The notes under the pieces: model-generated | Told to the model about the DNA's origin: nothing | Databases searched by the model: none | Seen by the model: the letters and a program-made list of their open reading frames with translations, nothing else | Position numbers and translations under genes: made by a program | Assembly (NCBI GenBank): GCA_910592005.1 | Contig: CAJVPP010003411.1 | Span: forward strand, 1-11,705 | Length of the DNA: 11,705 nucleotides | Reading direction: 5' to 3' | Source: Funneliformis mosseae | Taxonomy: Eukaryota > Glomeromycota > Glomeromycetes > Glomerales > Glomeraceae | Part shown: piece after piece, positions 1 through 7,697 of the stretch | Layout of the letters: each line of letters begins with the position of its first letter | Position numbering within the stretch: position 1 is the stretch's first letter

Positions 1-223
1 GAATCCTATCGAAAATGTATGGGCTGTATTAAAGGGAAAGGTGGAGAAAAGGATTAAGAATATGGTGGCAAAAAAAATAATTACCTGTGATGTTTTCCTT
101 AATACAATCTAGCAGGAATGGGATGATCTCGATGATAGTGTGTTACTTCGATGCATTAATAGCATGTCAAACTGGATTCAAGCATGTATCGATGCAGAAG
201 GAGGCATACAAAATATTAATTAA
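1..223 (+). pseudogene. Tc1/mariner-like transposase, C-terminal end, broken
   Basis: Reading from base 2, the frame opens with NPIENVWAVLKGKVEKR, the motif around the last catalytic acid of Tc1-type DDE transposases, which cut and paste DNA at TA sites. The E is in codon 4. About 36 codons later there is an in-frame TAG (110-112). The same frame then continues to a TAA at 221-223 through a helical tail containing W, C and acidic residues (QEWDDLDDSVLLRCINSMS), typical of the end of this family. The rest of the protein, including both catalytic Asp residues, lies outside the window, so I cannot say whether other breaks exist. The terminal inverted repeat follows about 90 bp downstream, as expected at the 3' end of a compact Tc1 element. 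The TAG makes this copy a pseudogene unless the base is a sequencing error. Family assignment is firm; the subfamily is not. Confidence 0.85.
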
Positions 224-308
224 GTATTAAAAATGTTCCGTTAGTATTATTCTTTTAAATAAAAAAAATAAAAATAAACATTAAAAATAAAGTTTATACA
301 TATCATCA

Positions 309-345
309 AAAACTGTCTCCGCCATTCTTTTCGCCAGAGACTGTA
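309..345. repeat. Terminal inverted repeat of the Tc1-like element plus TA target
   Basis: The arm ends in GAGACTG followed by TA (344-345). Read inward from the outside it starts CAGTCTCTGGCG. It is itself an imperfect palindrome: CTGTCTCCGCC faces CGCCAGAGACTG across about 7 bases. A TA-flanked, CAGT-starting end just downstream of the transposase relic is what a Tc1/mariner right end looks like. The left partner is outside the window, so pairing cannot be verified here. Confidence 0.7.
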
Positions 346-757
346 ACATAACTTATAACTCAATTATTACTATAAAAATACAATAATATTTTGAACTTCA
401 ATAGTATTTAAATTATAATAAATTTTCTAATCATATTTAATCAAATAGAGAGAAGAAAAAGTTTACAAATATGGTTAAATATTTTACAATTTAAATATAA
501 ATCTATATCAATTTAATCAAAAAAGATTTAAACATTTATTATAAATTCTTAAATAATATAAATTAGAACTTATCCTATATATAATAAATATATAATGATT
601 CTATAGATGAATGAGAAATTATATTTAACAAAATTAAAACTCAATATTATTAGTTATAAATATATAAAAATATCAAAGAATATATAAAATATGTGATTCT
701 TATCAATAAAGAGGAAAACTAAGTAAATTCATATGAGATGACAAATATTTTTGCAAG
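346..757. other. AT-rich stretch without a gene
   Basis: I see no open frame of useful length on either strand, no long repeat and no RNA gene. It consists of A/T runs and scattered stops. Confidence 0.7.
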
Positions 758-1076
758 TCACGTAATCGAATCTGGCTTTAGCTATTCCCTTCTTTTAGAA
801 AAAATAGTGCATAATTATAAATGATTATCAATCACTTATATATAATAAAATTTCAGATGATAATAGGTAAAATTTAAGTCTGAAATCACTTAATTATCTT
901 ACTATTATATATATTAATAACCAAAATAGTAATAAATAAATGTAATTTCTTACTAAATTAGTAAAATTTTTATTGGAATAAAATCAGAATTTTTGCTGTT
1001 ATCATAATAAAAATTTATGATTTGATATTATAAATTTTCTGGATCTCTTCCGTAATGCCAGCCAAAAGTTACGTGA
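758..1076. repeat. Possible decayed miniature element with short inverted arms
   Basis: The left arm at 758-777 starts TCACGTAA and ends TGGCT. The reverse complement of 1060-1076 also starts TCACGTAA and ends TGGCT, with a different spacer of 7 versus 4 bases. The interior of about 280 bp is AT-rich with no coding frame. The arms are short and gapped and no target duplication is visible, so chance similarity is possible. Confidence 0.25.
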
Positions 1077-1137
1077 ATACTAAAATAATGGTAATTTATC
1101 CAAAATCACATGATTAGAAATCAGATCACATTTTAAT

Positions 1138-1167
1138 ATGCATTTAACACGTTTAACATGCATTTAA
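1138..1167. repeat. Short direct repeat, ATGCATTTAA twice
   Basis: ATGCATTTAA occurs at 1138-1147 and again at 1158-1167. The bases between them (CACGTTTAAC) repeat the TTTAAC part once more. It is a 20-bp period, too short to assign to any element. Confidence 0.5.
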
Positions 1168-1194
1168 TAAATATTATAGTATTTTTATTTAATA

Positions 1195-1225
1195 ATTAGG
1201 ATTAGGATTAGGTGTTGGTATTAGG
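1195..1225 (+). repeat. ATTAGG hexamer run, interrupted
   Basis: Three tandem ATTAGG units (1195-1212) are followed by TGTTGGT and a fourth ATTAGG (1220-1225). This resembles, but is not, the TTAGGG telomere unit. Too short to be a telomere; a small microsatellite is the simplest reading. Confidence 0.6.
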
Positions 1226-1485
1226 TGGTTTATCATCAGTGTAATACTGATCTTTATACACTTTACCTCAAAGATAATTTTTTGACTTATCAGAAATATA
1301 AAGCTACTAATAAGGCCAGTCTTATAAATCAGTTTAGTTTGAGAAGAAAAGAAATTTTGGACTGGACTAGACTGGTAGAACTGAATGTTTTTCGCAAAAT
1401 TTCGTTCATTATATTTTTGGATTTACTTTTTCTTTTTTCCTTTTATCTATTTTTTTTTGTTGACTTTATTAATAAAAAGTTGTGA
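1225..1485 (+). other. 86-codon open stretch without ATG, probably repeat-derived
   Basis: The frame is open from a GTG at 1225 to TGA at 1483-1485 but contains no ATG, so it cannot be an independent nuclear gene. It could be a terminal exon: a possible splice acceptor (TTTATCATCAG) ends at 1239. The first half is polar; a repetitive patch reads GGACTGGACTAGACTGG (protein DWTRLVE). The last about 30 residues are almost only F, L, I, Y and V, so they would form a membrane segment if translated, but they may simply reflect a T-rich tract. An AATAAAA lies at the end of the frame and could act as a poly(A) signal. The sequence resembles high-copy repeat tails that I associate with Rhizophagus genomes, from memory only. 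Function unknown. Confidence 0.3.
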
Positions 1486-1525
1486 TGAGAAAACATTTCC
1501 AGTAAGACAATACAACATCTTCTCC

Positions 1526-1611
1526 TAGAAGCTTCTAAAAGATTACGCAAAAACTTAGCTTTTTTTAGAAACTTCTTTTAACAAAGGATTAGGCAAATAA
1601 TTAGCTTTTTT
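1526..1611 (+). repeat. Imperfect tandem pair, about 40-46 bp per unit
   Basis: Unit 1 (1526-1565) and unit 2 (1566-1611) both start TAGAARCTTCT, share a GATTANGCAAA core, and end in TTAGCTTTTTT. Unit 2 carries an insertion of about six bases after the first block. The first block of unit 1 contains a small palindrome, AGAAGCTTCT. No coding potential is seen. Confidence 0.65.
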
Positions 1612-1785
1612 CAGGTATGCTGAGCTTTTAGAGATTAGGAAATAACTGAAGACATTGAAAAAGTCTTACCTCAAAGAACTTTAATGTTTTACTCTGTAAC
1701 ACTCATATTAAATTTCTTTTAAACTGCAATTTTCTGAAATTGCTGTTTTATATTTCATGTTGCGAAGGATAAAAGCATTTAAAAA

Positions 1786-1971
1786 GGTCAATCTTTTATC
1801 TTTAGATTGAACCAATCTATAAATCAGTCCAAAGACCAATGCGAAGTCTGATCTAAATCAAGCATTGATACTGATAATATCATACCTCTCAAAAATAGTG
1901 ATCTTTACGGACTCATCGATATAATTAATAACAATATTTATAATGCTTTATATGAAAAGTTATCTCAATAA
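1786..1971 (+). pseudogene. Short unidentified coding relic with an in-frame TGA
   Basis: One frame runs from GGT at 1786 through 21 codons (GQSFIFRLNQSINQSKDQC and two more), meets TGA at 1849-1851, and continues in the same frame for 39 codons to TAA at 1969-1971. The second part (it includes IIPLKNSDLYGLIDIINNN) has locally lower AT content and a protein-like amino acid mix. A TAA at 1780-1782 closes the frame upstream and there is no ATG. I do not recognise the protein. It could be an exon relic or a chance open stretch. Confidence 0.25.
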
Positions 1972-2290
1972 AACACTATAAATTTCTAGTTTTTGGGGTA
2001 ACAGTTAGTATAGATAAGTGAAAAAATAAAAGTTTATTTATGAAATAATATAGTATATGGTTAGAAGAAACAAGTATAAAAATTTTGTAATATATAACTC
2101 ATGCAAATATGATAAAAACATGAATTTAGCTTATACTATGTTACCTTCTTATTGATTATATTTCAGATAAGATGTAATTAAAATGAGAAGGTTTTAACAT
2201 TTTGCAACATCTCTGGACATCACTAACTGAATGGATAAGAAATAGGTTTTAAGTTTACCTTGAGTACTTGCGGTATTGACATAATATTAA
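1972..2290. other. AT-rich stretch without a gene
   Basis: No frame of interest, no convincing repeat. It separates the short coding relic from the NTPase relic. Confidence 0.6.
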
Positions 2291-3072
2291 ATGAGAATGA
2301 TTATTGAAATATGTTTTGTTTACAAATTTTTTGTTAAAGGAAAATATAACAAGATCTAGAATTGTAAATATAGTTTGGTCAACAGATATTTCAAAGCTAT
2401 CATGTGACAACTCTGTTCTTGTATCTATTCAGATATTTACATCTGAGTTATTAGCATATTAATTTATAAGTATTGAATCATTTAATATATCCTTATGAGA
2501 AAACATGCAGTTTTGCAAGTTTTACCAGGAGATTCTCATTTATAGAGAATTTTAATATTGATTTTGTAATTACTAATATTCAAAATTCTTCACCTTATAG
2601 GTGATCAGTGCCTTTTTTTTGTTTATTCATATTGATGAATTCAGAGAATTATCAATTTTGATGGTTAGGATGTAATACAGAAAAACTGACAAAAGGGCTA
2701 TTCAGATGTTTGATATATATAAAGTTAGACGCTATAAGACATATTAGACTTCACAGTTTATCTTTATGCAAACATTCCTTTAGGAACAGCGTTACATATT
2801 GTAATATGAACAAAGAATCCACATTATATTCTTGATCTTTTGCTGAATACCCACTGCTATCAATGGCTACACATAAGGTTGGGATTAGTATAGCAATTAA
2901 TACAAATAATACAGTTAGTATAGTTAGTATAATATAATAATTAATATAAAATTAGTACAATTACAGTACAAGTACAGTGTTGTCAGATATTGGCAGTTTT
3001 CTGTATGCGTTAGAATACCTTTTTGAGTATTTTTTAGAAGTATTTCATAAAATATACAATGAATTTAGTTAA
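2291..3072 (+). pseudogene. Decayed P-loop NTPase, Crinkler-like (tentative)
   Basis: Pieces in at least two reading frames fall in the order expected for the large NTPase family attached to Crinkler-type effector proteins. From ATG 2291, a piece reading VYKFFVKGKYNKI stops at TAG 2357. Around 2601-2657, FFLFIHIDEF resembles a hydrophobic Walker B strand ending in D-E. At 2768-2806, ANIPLGTALHIVI resembles a P-x-GTA sensor segment. At 2842-2871, AEYPLLSMATH follows. At 2980-3072, LSDIGSFLYALEYLFEYF resembles the helix that in this family reads G-G-x-P-R-x-L-E, with GG and PR lost. The last two pieces share one frame. Walker A was not found, and several stops and frame changes rule out function. 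The match is to motifs I remember, so treat the family name as a hypothesis; an unrelated ATPase relic is the main alternative. Confidence 0.35.
2884..2977. repeat. Low-complexity AGTATA/AGTACA run
   Basis: Repeated TTAGTATA, ATAATA and AGTACA words fill the gap between the two in-frame pieces of the NTPase relic (2842-2871 and 2980-3069). The frame is conserved across it, but it contains four stops. It looks like microsatellite expansion inside the dead gene, or alternatively an AT-rich intron. Confidence 0.5.
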
Positions 3073-3697
3073 GATTGATAAGCACAAATCAAATAACTTC
3101 TTCAATAGAATTTCAGGAGATCTTGATAAATAATATGCTTAGAACATTTGCCAAGGAATTTCATGAATAAGAATAATAAGATTTGTAAATTTAATTTTGT
3201 ATAATGATTGAAATTAATTATTCTTATGTTGTTTTATTATATTTCATTAGGAATTTTAACAGAATTTTCAGGAAGAAATTGCAAGACTTATATTATTTGC
3301 TTTGAATATGAATTTATTAAATGAGACATTTTCAGATTATTAAAAAAATATGCCACTTGGAATCTTATAATAGATGTGAGTAAAATGCATGAAAGAACAT
3401 TTATATTGTGAATAATATTGGACTATTGTTTAATACTATCCATTTCTATAACCATGTCATAATTCATTCATGGTAAAATATTATTTTAAATATCTTAGTT
3501 TGATTTTTAGAAAAAAAGTCTAATATTTGATTTTTTTTTCTATAAGATTGATACAGTGTCAGAAGCATCTAAATTACACTAAAGTCATGATAGAGTGTCT
3601 GACTATATGTTAGAAAATGTTGATTAGACTGTATAGTATTTTTGGCAAAGTAACGAACCCATAAGAAATGTAAAGTTTTTTAAGAACATACACATAA
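3073..3697. other. AT-rich stretch, no clear gene
   Basis: I looked for a continuation of the NTPase relic. Only short fragments without recognisable motifs are visible, with many stops in all frames. No repeat longer than a few bases stands out. Confidence 0.55.
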
Positions 3698-3910
3698 ATA
3701 AGTTTATCTATTCTAACTAATAAACAGAACTGTAAAGGGTTAATTAATGAAACAATAAATGTGAAAAAGGTTGAAACTATTAGCGATCAAGAAATTTTAC
3801 CACTCAAATTACTGAGGAAATTAAAAAAAGTGAATTATAATGAAAAGCTAAATAGTAATGAAAGTCTATATCATGATATTATTTTATCCCAAAATATATT
3901 TACTTGTTAA
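3698..3910 (+). other. 70-codon open stretch, lysine-rich, no ATG at its start
   Basis: The frame is open from 3698 (after TAA 3695-3697) to TAA 3908-3910. The encoded stretch is rich in K, N, E and L (for example EILPLKLLRKLKKVNYNE), has a plausible amphipathic pattern and no membrane segment. An open run of this length is uncommon in DNA this AT-rich, so it may be a coding relic. It lies downstream of and on the same strand as the NTPase relic, where the C-terminal part of such a protein would be expected, but I see no motif that proves the link. Confidence 0.25.
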
Positions 3911-4407
3911 AGTAGAATCGTGTAAAATACCAAAAAATATTAAAGATCTGGTATTAATCATAAAGCTTCATTAAGTATTGATAAGTATTCAGGTTAGTTT
4001 TTTATTTTAATATTTTGATAATTATATGTTATTTATTACAATACTTTAATAGCTTTCAAATCTTCTACGAAATTGTCTTAATATTTTTTTTTGCTTTTTT
4101 TTGCTTGAAAAATATCTAGGTGTTACTTCTTAATAAAATTCACTACAGTTATAGATTAATGTATATTAACTGGAGTGTATAACTAAGGAGAATAAGATAG
4201 ATTTGTTAGGTGAGAAATCTCACTTGACACAAATTATTCATACTGGTTGCGTTCAATTGCAAAAATATTAAGTGCATTTATTTATCATATGAAAAAGTAA
4301 TTTTTTGTCTATGCTTTTTATTAGAAAAAAAATAACATTATTATATTATATTTATGTAAAATTTAACTTATATTAAATAAAAGCTTTAAGCTATATAAGT
4401 TGATTGC
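3911..4407. other. AT-rich stretch without a gene
   Basis: Contains T runs and two copies of TTTTTTTTGC near 4083-4103. No coding frame or long repeat was found. Confidence 0.6.
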
Positions 4408-4527
4408 TAAGAAAATCAGATTCCAGAAATTTTTTAATAAAATTGAGATTTTTATTGCATATTAGTTTTTGATGTTATTAGATTAAAATGCATTAGTCAA
4501 AATTTTTCTCAGAATCTGATTTTTCTA
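4408..4527. mobile_element. Small hairpin element (MITE-like), TA-flanked
   Basis: The left arm, 4410-4435, begins AGAAAATCAGATTCCAGAAA. The reverse complement of the right arm (about 4499-4526) begins AGAAAAATCAGATTCTGAG, so about 24 positions pair with few mismatches and one indel. The interior is about 65 bp of AT-rich sequence. TA stands just outside each arm (4408-4409 and 4526-4527), compatible with a TA-targeting family. At about 120 bp with no coding capacity it would be moved by transposase made elsewhere. A simple stem-loop not derived from a transposon is the alternative. Confidence 0.5.
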
Positions 4528-4956
4528 ATATGTATTATTATTATGAATAGCAGGTCAATATAGATTAAGAAAAACTAAAATTAATTGAGAGAATCATATT
4601 ATACATTTTTAGCTATAATTATTTTTTTATATATAAAAAAATATAAAAGAATAATTAGATGAATTTTTGATTTCTTTTTTTTTTTAGAAATGGTTTTTAT
4701 TTATTTAAATCATATAATTATAAAAAATCATTCTAACAAAAATGAAAGGTGATAAATAAATATCTTTTTTTGAAAATTATTTTTTCATTAATCAATTATT
4801 ATTATATTTATTATATTTACAAAATTAATTATAAGATATATTATTAGTCTAGAATAAAGTAAAGAATTATATAATATTATAAAGTAATATAAAATATCCT
4901 GATATTTGTCTATTTAATAATTGAATTGATACCAATTGATTTTATAATTGCATAAA

Positions 4957-4982
4957 AGTCTAAATAAAGATTATTTCAGACT
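4957..4982. repeat. Short inverted repeat, 26 bp
   Basis: AGTCTAAATAA faces TTATTTCAGACT around a tiny loop, with one mismatched pair. It could form a small hairpin; no T run follows it and no gene adjoins it, so there is no reason to call it a terminator. Confidence 0.5.
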
Positions 4983-5015
4983 TAACAATGATTTCCTGTT
5001 TCCTAGTATATTCAG

Positions 5016-5125
5016 TTAGTAAAAAATTCTCTTTGATTATATAAGATTTTTATATAAAACTTTATATCTAAATATGATTTTAATATTTATACCAAAAAAT
5101 ATAAGCTTAATAAAAAATTCTCTTT
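5016..5125. repeat. 19-bp direct repeat, 91 bp apart
   Basis: TTAGTAAAAAATTCTCTTT (5016-5034) recurs as TTAATAAAAAATTCTCTTT (5107-5125), differing at one base. The AT-rich composition makes some chance repetition likely, but the CTC in the core is not low complexity. Confidence 0.45.
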
Positions 5126-5495
5126 ATAATATTATATTAGAAATAAGAAACAATTTAATTAAAATATTTTTATTATTTAATCAAAATAATAATTTAATTA
5201 TAAGTTTATTATGATTTTTTAATATTTAAATAATAATAGTAAATATTAGAAATTTGATTAAATAAATTAAGAAACCTTTTTATTAATTTTATTTTAATAT
5301 TTGTAATAGATTTTATTATGAGATTAATTTAAAGTATGATCCAGTACAAAAAGTTTGATATATTAATATATTTATAGTAAAAAAATAAATTTTTAAATTT
5401 AATATAAATATTTAAATATTTTTATTTATTATATAGATTTTAAGAAATATTTAATATAAATTTATTAAAATATAAAATTTCTATAAAAAATTTTA

Positions 5496-6241
5496 TTAAT
5501 CATCAATTTCCTTAATTTTAGAATCTTCATAATTACTTTTAACTAATAATATTTCATCACATAATTTTTTATATTCTATGACTTTTTCAATGCTTTTTTT
5601 CAAATCTAACAATAACTTTAGTGATAATCTTTTTATTAAAGGCATGTAACAATTTGTATCTAATAGTTAAAAGATTGAGTAAAGATTAGACTTAATAATC
5701 GCATTTTTAATAGTTGATCAAATTTCTTCAATTGGTTAGAATTCACAATAATAAAATAAAGTATAAAACAAATTATGATCATATTTTCTAGTAATATTAA
5801 TATACATAAAAAGTACATTTGCTTTATTTATTTTACTGATTCATATAATTCTGCTTTACTAGAATTTTCTAAAATATCAATACCAGCTGAATTTAACCAA
5901 GTAATTAATGCATTCTTTTTTGAGTTTAATATTAGCACAATTTGTGATAATGAGTATTATCTATATAAATATTTATTGACACATAGCATTTTTTAATTAA
6001 CATAAAATTTATTAAAAAGATTTTCAAAGATTTTAGCTATAAAATTACCATAATAGTCAATATAGTCTGCTATAATATTAGAATTTTGAATAACTTTAAA
6101 AAAGTTATTCTAGACATAAACATTTGCTTATTTTCTCTCTCTTGATGAAAGTGATTTTATTAATAAATTTCAAAGAAGAGAATTAGAAATAACCTCATCA
6201 TAAAGCTTATTAGTATTATCGTTACGTATTATATTATTGCT
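5496..6241 (-). pseudogene. Decayed DDE transposase, Tc1/mariner-related
   Basis: On the minus strand one frame can be followed from 6241 down to about 5775, interrupted only by stop codons. A second frame, shifted between about 5780 and 5751, leads to TAA at 5496-5498. The first part contains TWLNSAGIDILENSSKAELYE (W codon at 5897-5899), then ILILLEN and ICFILYY. The second begins CEF-stop-PIEEI-stop-STIK, which I read as a damaged form of the motif around the last catalytic E of DDE transposases (usually N-P-I-E-x-x-W). WL-x3-GI followed by K-x-ELY and then this motif is an arrangement I know from one group of Tc1/mariner-like transposases. The tail of about 55 codons is open and charged, ending EIDD. 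Both catalytic Asp are unidentified. Miniature element A stands 77 bp upstream of its readable end. At least seven stops and one frameshift show it is dead. Confidence 0.5.
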
Positions 6242-6317
6242 TTAAAAATAATAATTAAGAGATCACATCCTGGTGAATATACTACTTTATAATTTAGTAT
6301 TCAAGTACAGTTCATAG

Positions 6318-6477
6318 TATAGTTAACTCTTATTATAACAAACTCTATATCTTAGACCTTAACTTCTCTATAAGACTATAGTAAAGATTTTAAAAGATTT
6401 GATTGATTAATTTATTATAATAAGAGTATTTTTATTATATTTGTTCAAAAAATTTGTTATATTAAGAGTTGACTATA
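6318..6477 (+). mobile_element. MITE copy A, 156 bp, TA-flanked
   Basis: Flanked by TA at 6318-6319 and 6476-6477. The left end reads TAGTTAACTCTTATTATAAC; the reverse complement of the right end reads TAGTCAACTCTTAATATAAC, so the terminal repeats are about 25 bp with few mismatches. There is no coding capacity. TA targets and CAGT/TAGT-type ends with TATAACAAA next to them suggest a non-autonomous relative of Tc1/mariner-pogo (Tigger-like) elements. A second full-length copy in reverse orientation (7069-10165, split) confirms that these are the true ends. Confidence 0.8.
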
Positions 6478-6769
6478 TAGTATAAATAATAATACAATTT
6501 GTTTAAAAAACCTTTCGTCTAGTTAAAACTTTGTTTTTTCTTATAAGTTTGTAAACTGGTATTATAAATAATAATTATAAAAGGTAATATTTACTGGTGA
6601 TTTATACAATATATTTTAATATTCACTATGATTATAATAAAATCCAATATATAAAATAATGAAGTAACTGTTATTTTAATAATTTATGGCCATTTTCTTC
6701 AAGCTTTTGTTATAATATTTATATTAAAAGTGAAGTATTAAAAGTATTTATAAATATAATAAAACTTCA

Positions 6770-6937
6770 TAAAAGTTTAGAAATATTATGATCAAGCTTA
6801 TTTTTTAGCTGATTCATAGTTTTTTTGTATTTGAAATTCTTCACTTTTTTATTTTGCTTAATAACTACACATACAACTATAGATTTTTCAATATTAAGAA
6901 CTATAACAACCTTTTTATATAATAATACGTCATGATA
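6770..6937 (-). other. 56-codon open stretch, lysine-rich, unidentified
   Basis: Open from 6937 down to 6770, with TGA at 6767-6769 and a stop codon at 6938-6940 just upstream. It encodes a hydrophobic patch (VVIVLNIEKSIVVCVVIK) followed by a K/N-rich part. After the stop the same frame continues with further open pieces (for example KLEENGHKLLK). A short ATG-led fragment also lies upstream on this strand (7040-6993, MDDLTRDKSLLTNNK). These could be N-terminal debris of the minus-strand transposase relic, cut off from it by MITE A, but nothing diagnostic is seen. The rest of 6478-7068 is AT-rich filler. Confidence 0.25.
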
Positions 6938-7068
6938 TTACTTCTAGCTTTATTAAATATTAAAAAGTATTGATAAATATTAAATCTATTTTTCATTTAT
7001 TGTTAGTTAACAGACTTTTATCTCTAGTCAAATCATCCATAAGAAGAAAAAATTTTAAATTTATTAGC

Positions 7069-7239
7069 TATAGTTAACTCTTGATATAGTAAACTCTTGA
7101 TATAACAAATTTTTTAAACAAATATAATAAAAATACTCTTATTATAACAAATTAGCCAATCAAATCTTTTAAAATTTTTACTATAACCTTATAGTGAAAT
7201 TAAGATCTAGAATATAGAGTTCATTATAATAAAAGTTAA
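7069..7239 (-). mobile_element. MITE copy B, left piece, interrupted by a larger transposon
   Basis: After TA (7069-7070) this piece starts TAGTTAACTC and matches the reverse complement of copy A almost base for base, including the inner block CAATCAAATCTTTTAAAA. It stops at AAAAGTTAA (7231-7239), three bases short of the expected end. The missing bases and flanking TA are found at 10161-10165. Piece plus remainder is 172 bp. Subtracting the 16-bp duplication at its outer end gives 156 bp, the length of copy A. The interruption falls exactly after TTAA. Confidence 0.8.
7072..7103. repeat. 16-bp tandem duplication at the end of MITE B
   Basis: AGTTAACTCTTGATAT (7072-7087) is followed directly by AGTAAACTCTTGATAT (7088-7103), one mismatch. 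Copy A has this terminal block only once, so the duplication arose in copy B or its parent. Confidence 0.75.
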
Positions 7240-7265
7240 GGATGCTGACATATATTAGCTAATAT
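7240..7265 (+). repeat. Left terminal inverted repeat of the TTAA transposon
   Basis: CTGACATATATTAGCTAATAT (7245-7265) is identical for 21 bases to the reverse complement of the right end. The outermost 4-5 bases differ by a transition and a one-base gap. The arm contains the perfect palindrome ATTAGCTAAT. Confidence 0.8.
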
Positions 7266-7308
7266 AATTTTAATATAAGCACTTATCTCTTACCCCCAGG
7301 TAAGATAT

Positions 7309-7314
7309 CACGTG
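7309..7314. promoter_or_regulatory. Subterminal CACGTG palindrome, left
   Basis: TATCACGTG lies about 70 bp inside the left end of the transposon. A matching site sits about 80 bp inside the right end. CACGTG is a classic bHLH (E-box) site, but in this position a transposase binding site is equally possible. Confidence 0.35.
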
Positions 7315-7656
7315 TTACAGATCATTTGCCTTTTTTTAGATTTATAAGTTAAATAAGTCAAAAGTAAATCAAGAACAAATGATAAAAATATATATATATT
7401 TCGATTTATAAATTTGTTTATTTTCAATTTTTTTATTTCAAATAAAATATTTAAACTATTTAAGCAACTTGTATTTATATTTTAATTACAATTTATATCT
7501 CTTATATTGTAAAGTGCTGCAAGATGTTGCGAAAGACTATTTTATGCAAGTTTTTTTTATTTAAATTAGCTTAATTAAATTTAAATGAAACCAATTGGTT
7601 AAAAGCTACCTTGCTGCATGTTTTTACGTATTATATTCAACTTTTTATTTCGTACC

Positions 7657-7664
7657 TATATAAA
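7657..7664 (+). promoter_or_regulatory. TATA box of the transposon gene
   Basis: TATATAAA is followed by an A run, 33 bp before the ATG at 7698. The spacing is short for a start site plus leader but possible. In AT-rich DNA such matches are frequent, so this is support by position only. Confidence 0.35.
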
Positions 7665-7697
7665 AAAAACACTAATATTTTTATTTTAATATTAAAT

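Larger units (their letters stand above)
4528..5495. other. Very AT-rich stretch without a gene
   Basis: Nearly a kilobase of A/T runs. Apart from a small hairpin (4957-4982) and a 19-bp direct repeat (5016 and 5107), both listed separately, I see nothing that suggests function. Confidence 0.65.

Noticed and set aside
1195..1225. Telomere remnant
   Set aside because: The unit is ATTAGG with no run of G, only three tandem copies, and ordinary sequence on both sides.
4615..4650. AT hairpin resembling a bacterial-type terminator
   Set aside because: The stem is only A and T, no gene ends nearby, and the window is eukaryotic.
5775..5996. 73-codon plus-strand open frame
   Set aside because: It lies antisense to the minus-strand DDE relic, whose motifs explain the sequence; the plus-strand product shows no recognisable motif.
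7386..7400. TA microsatellite
   Set aside because: Only about six repeats, ordinary in DNA this AT-rich.
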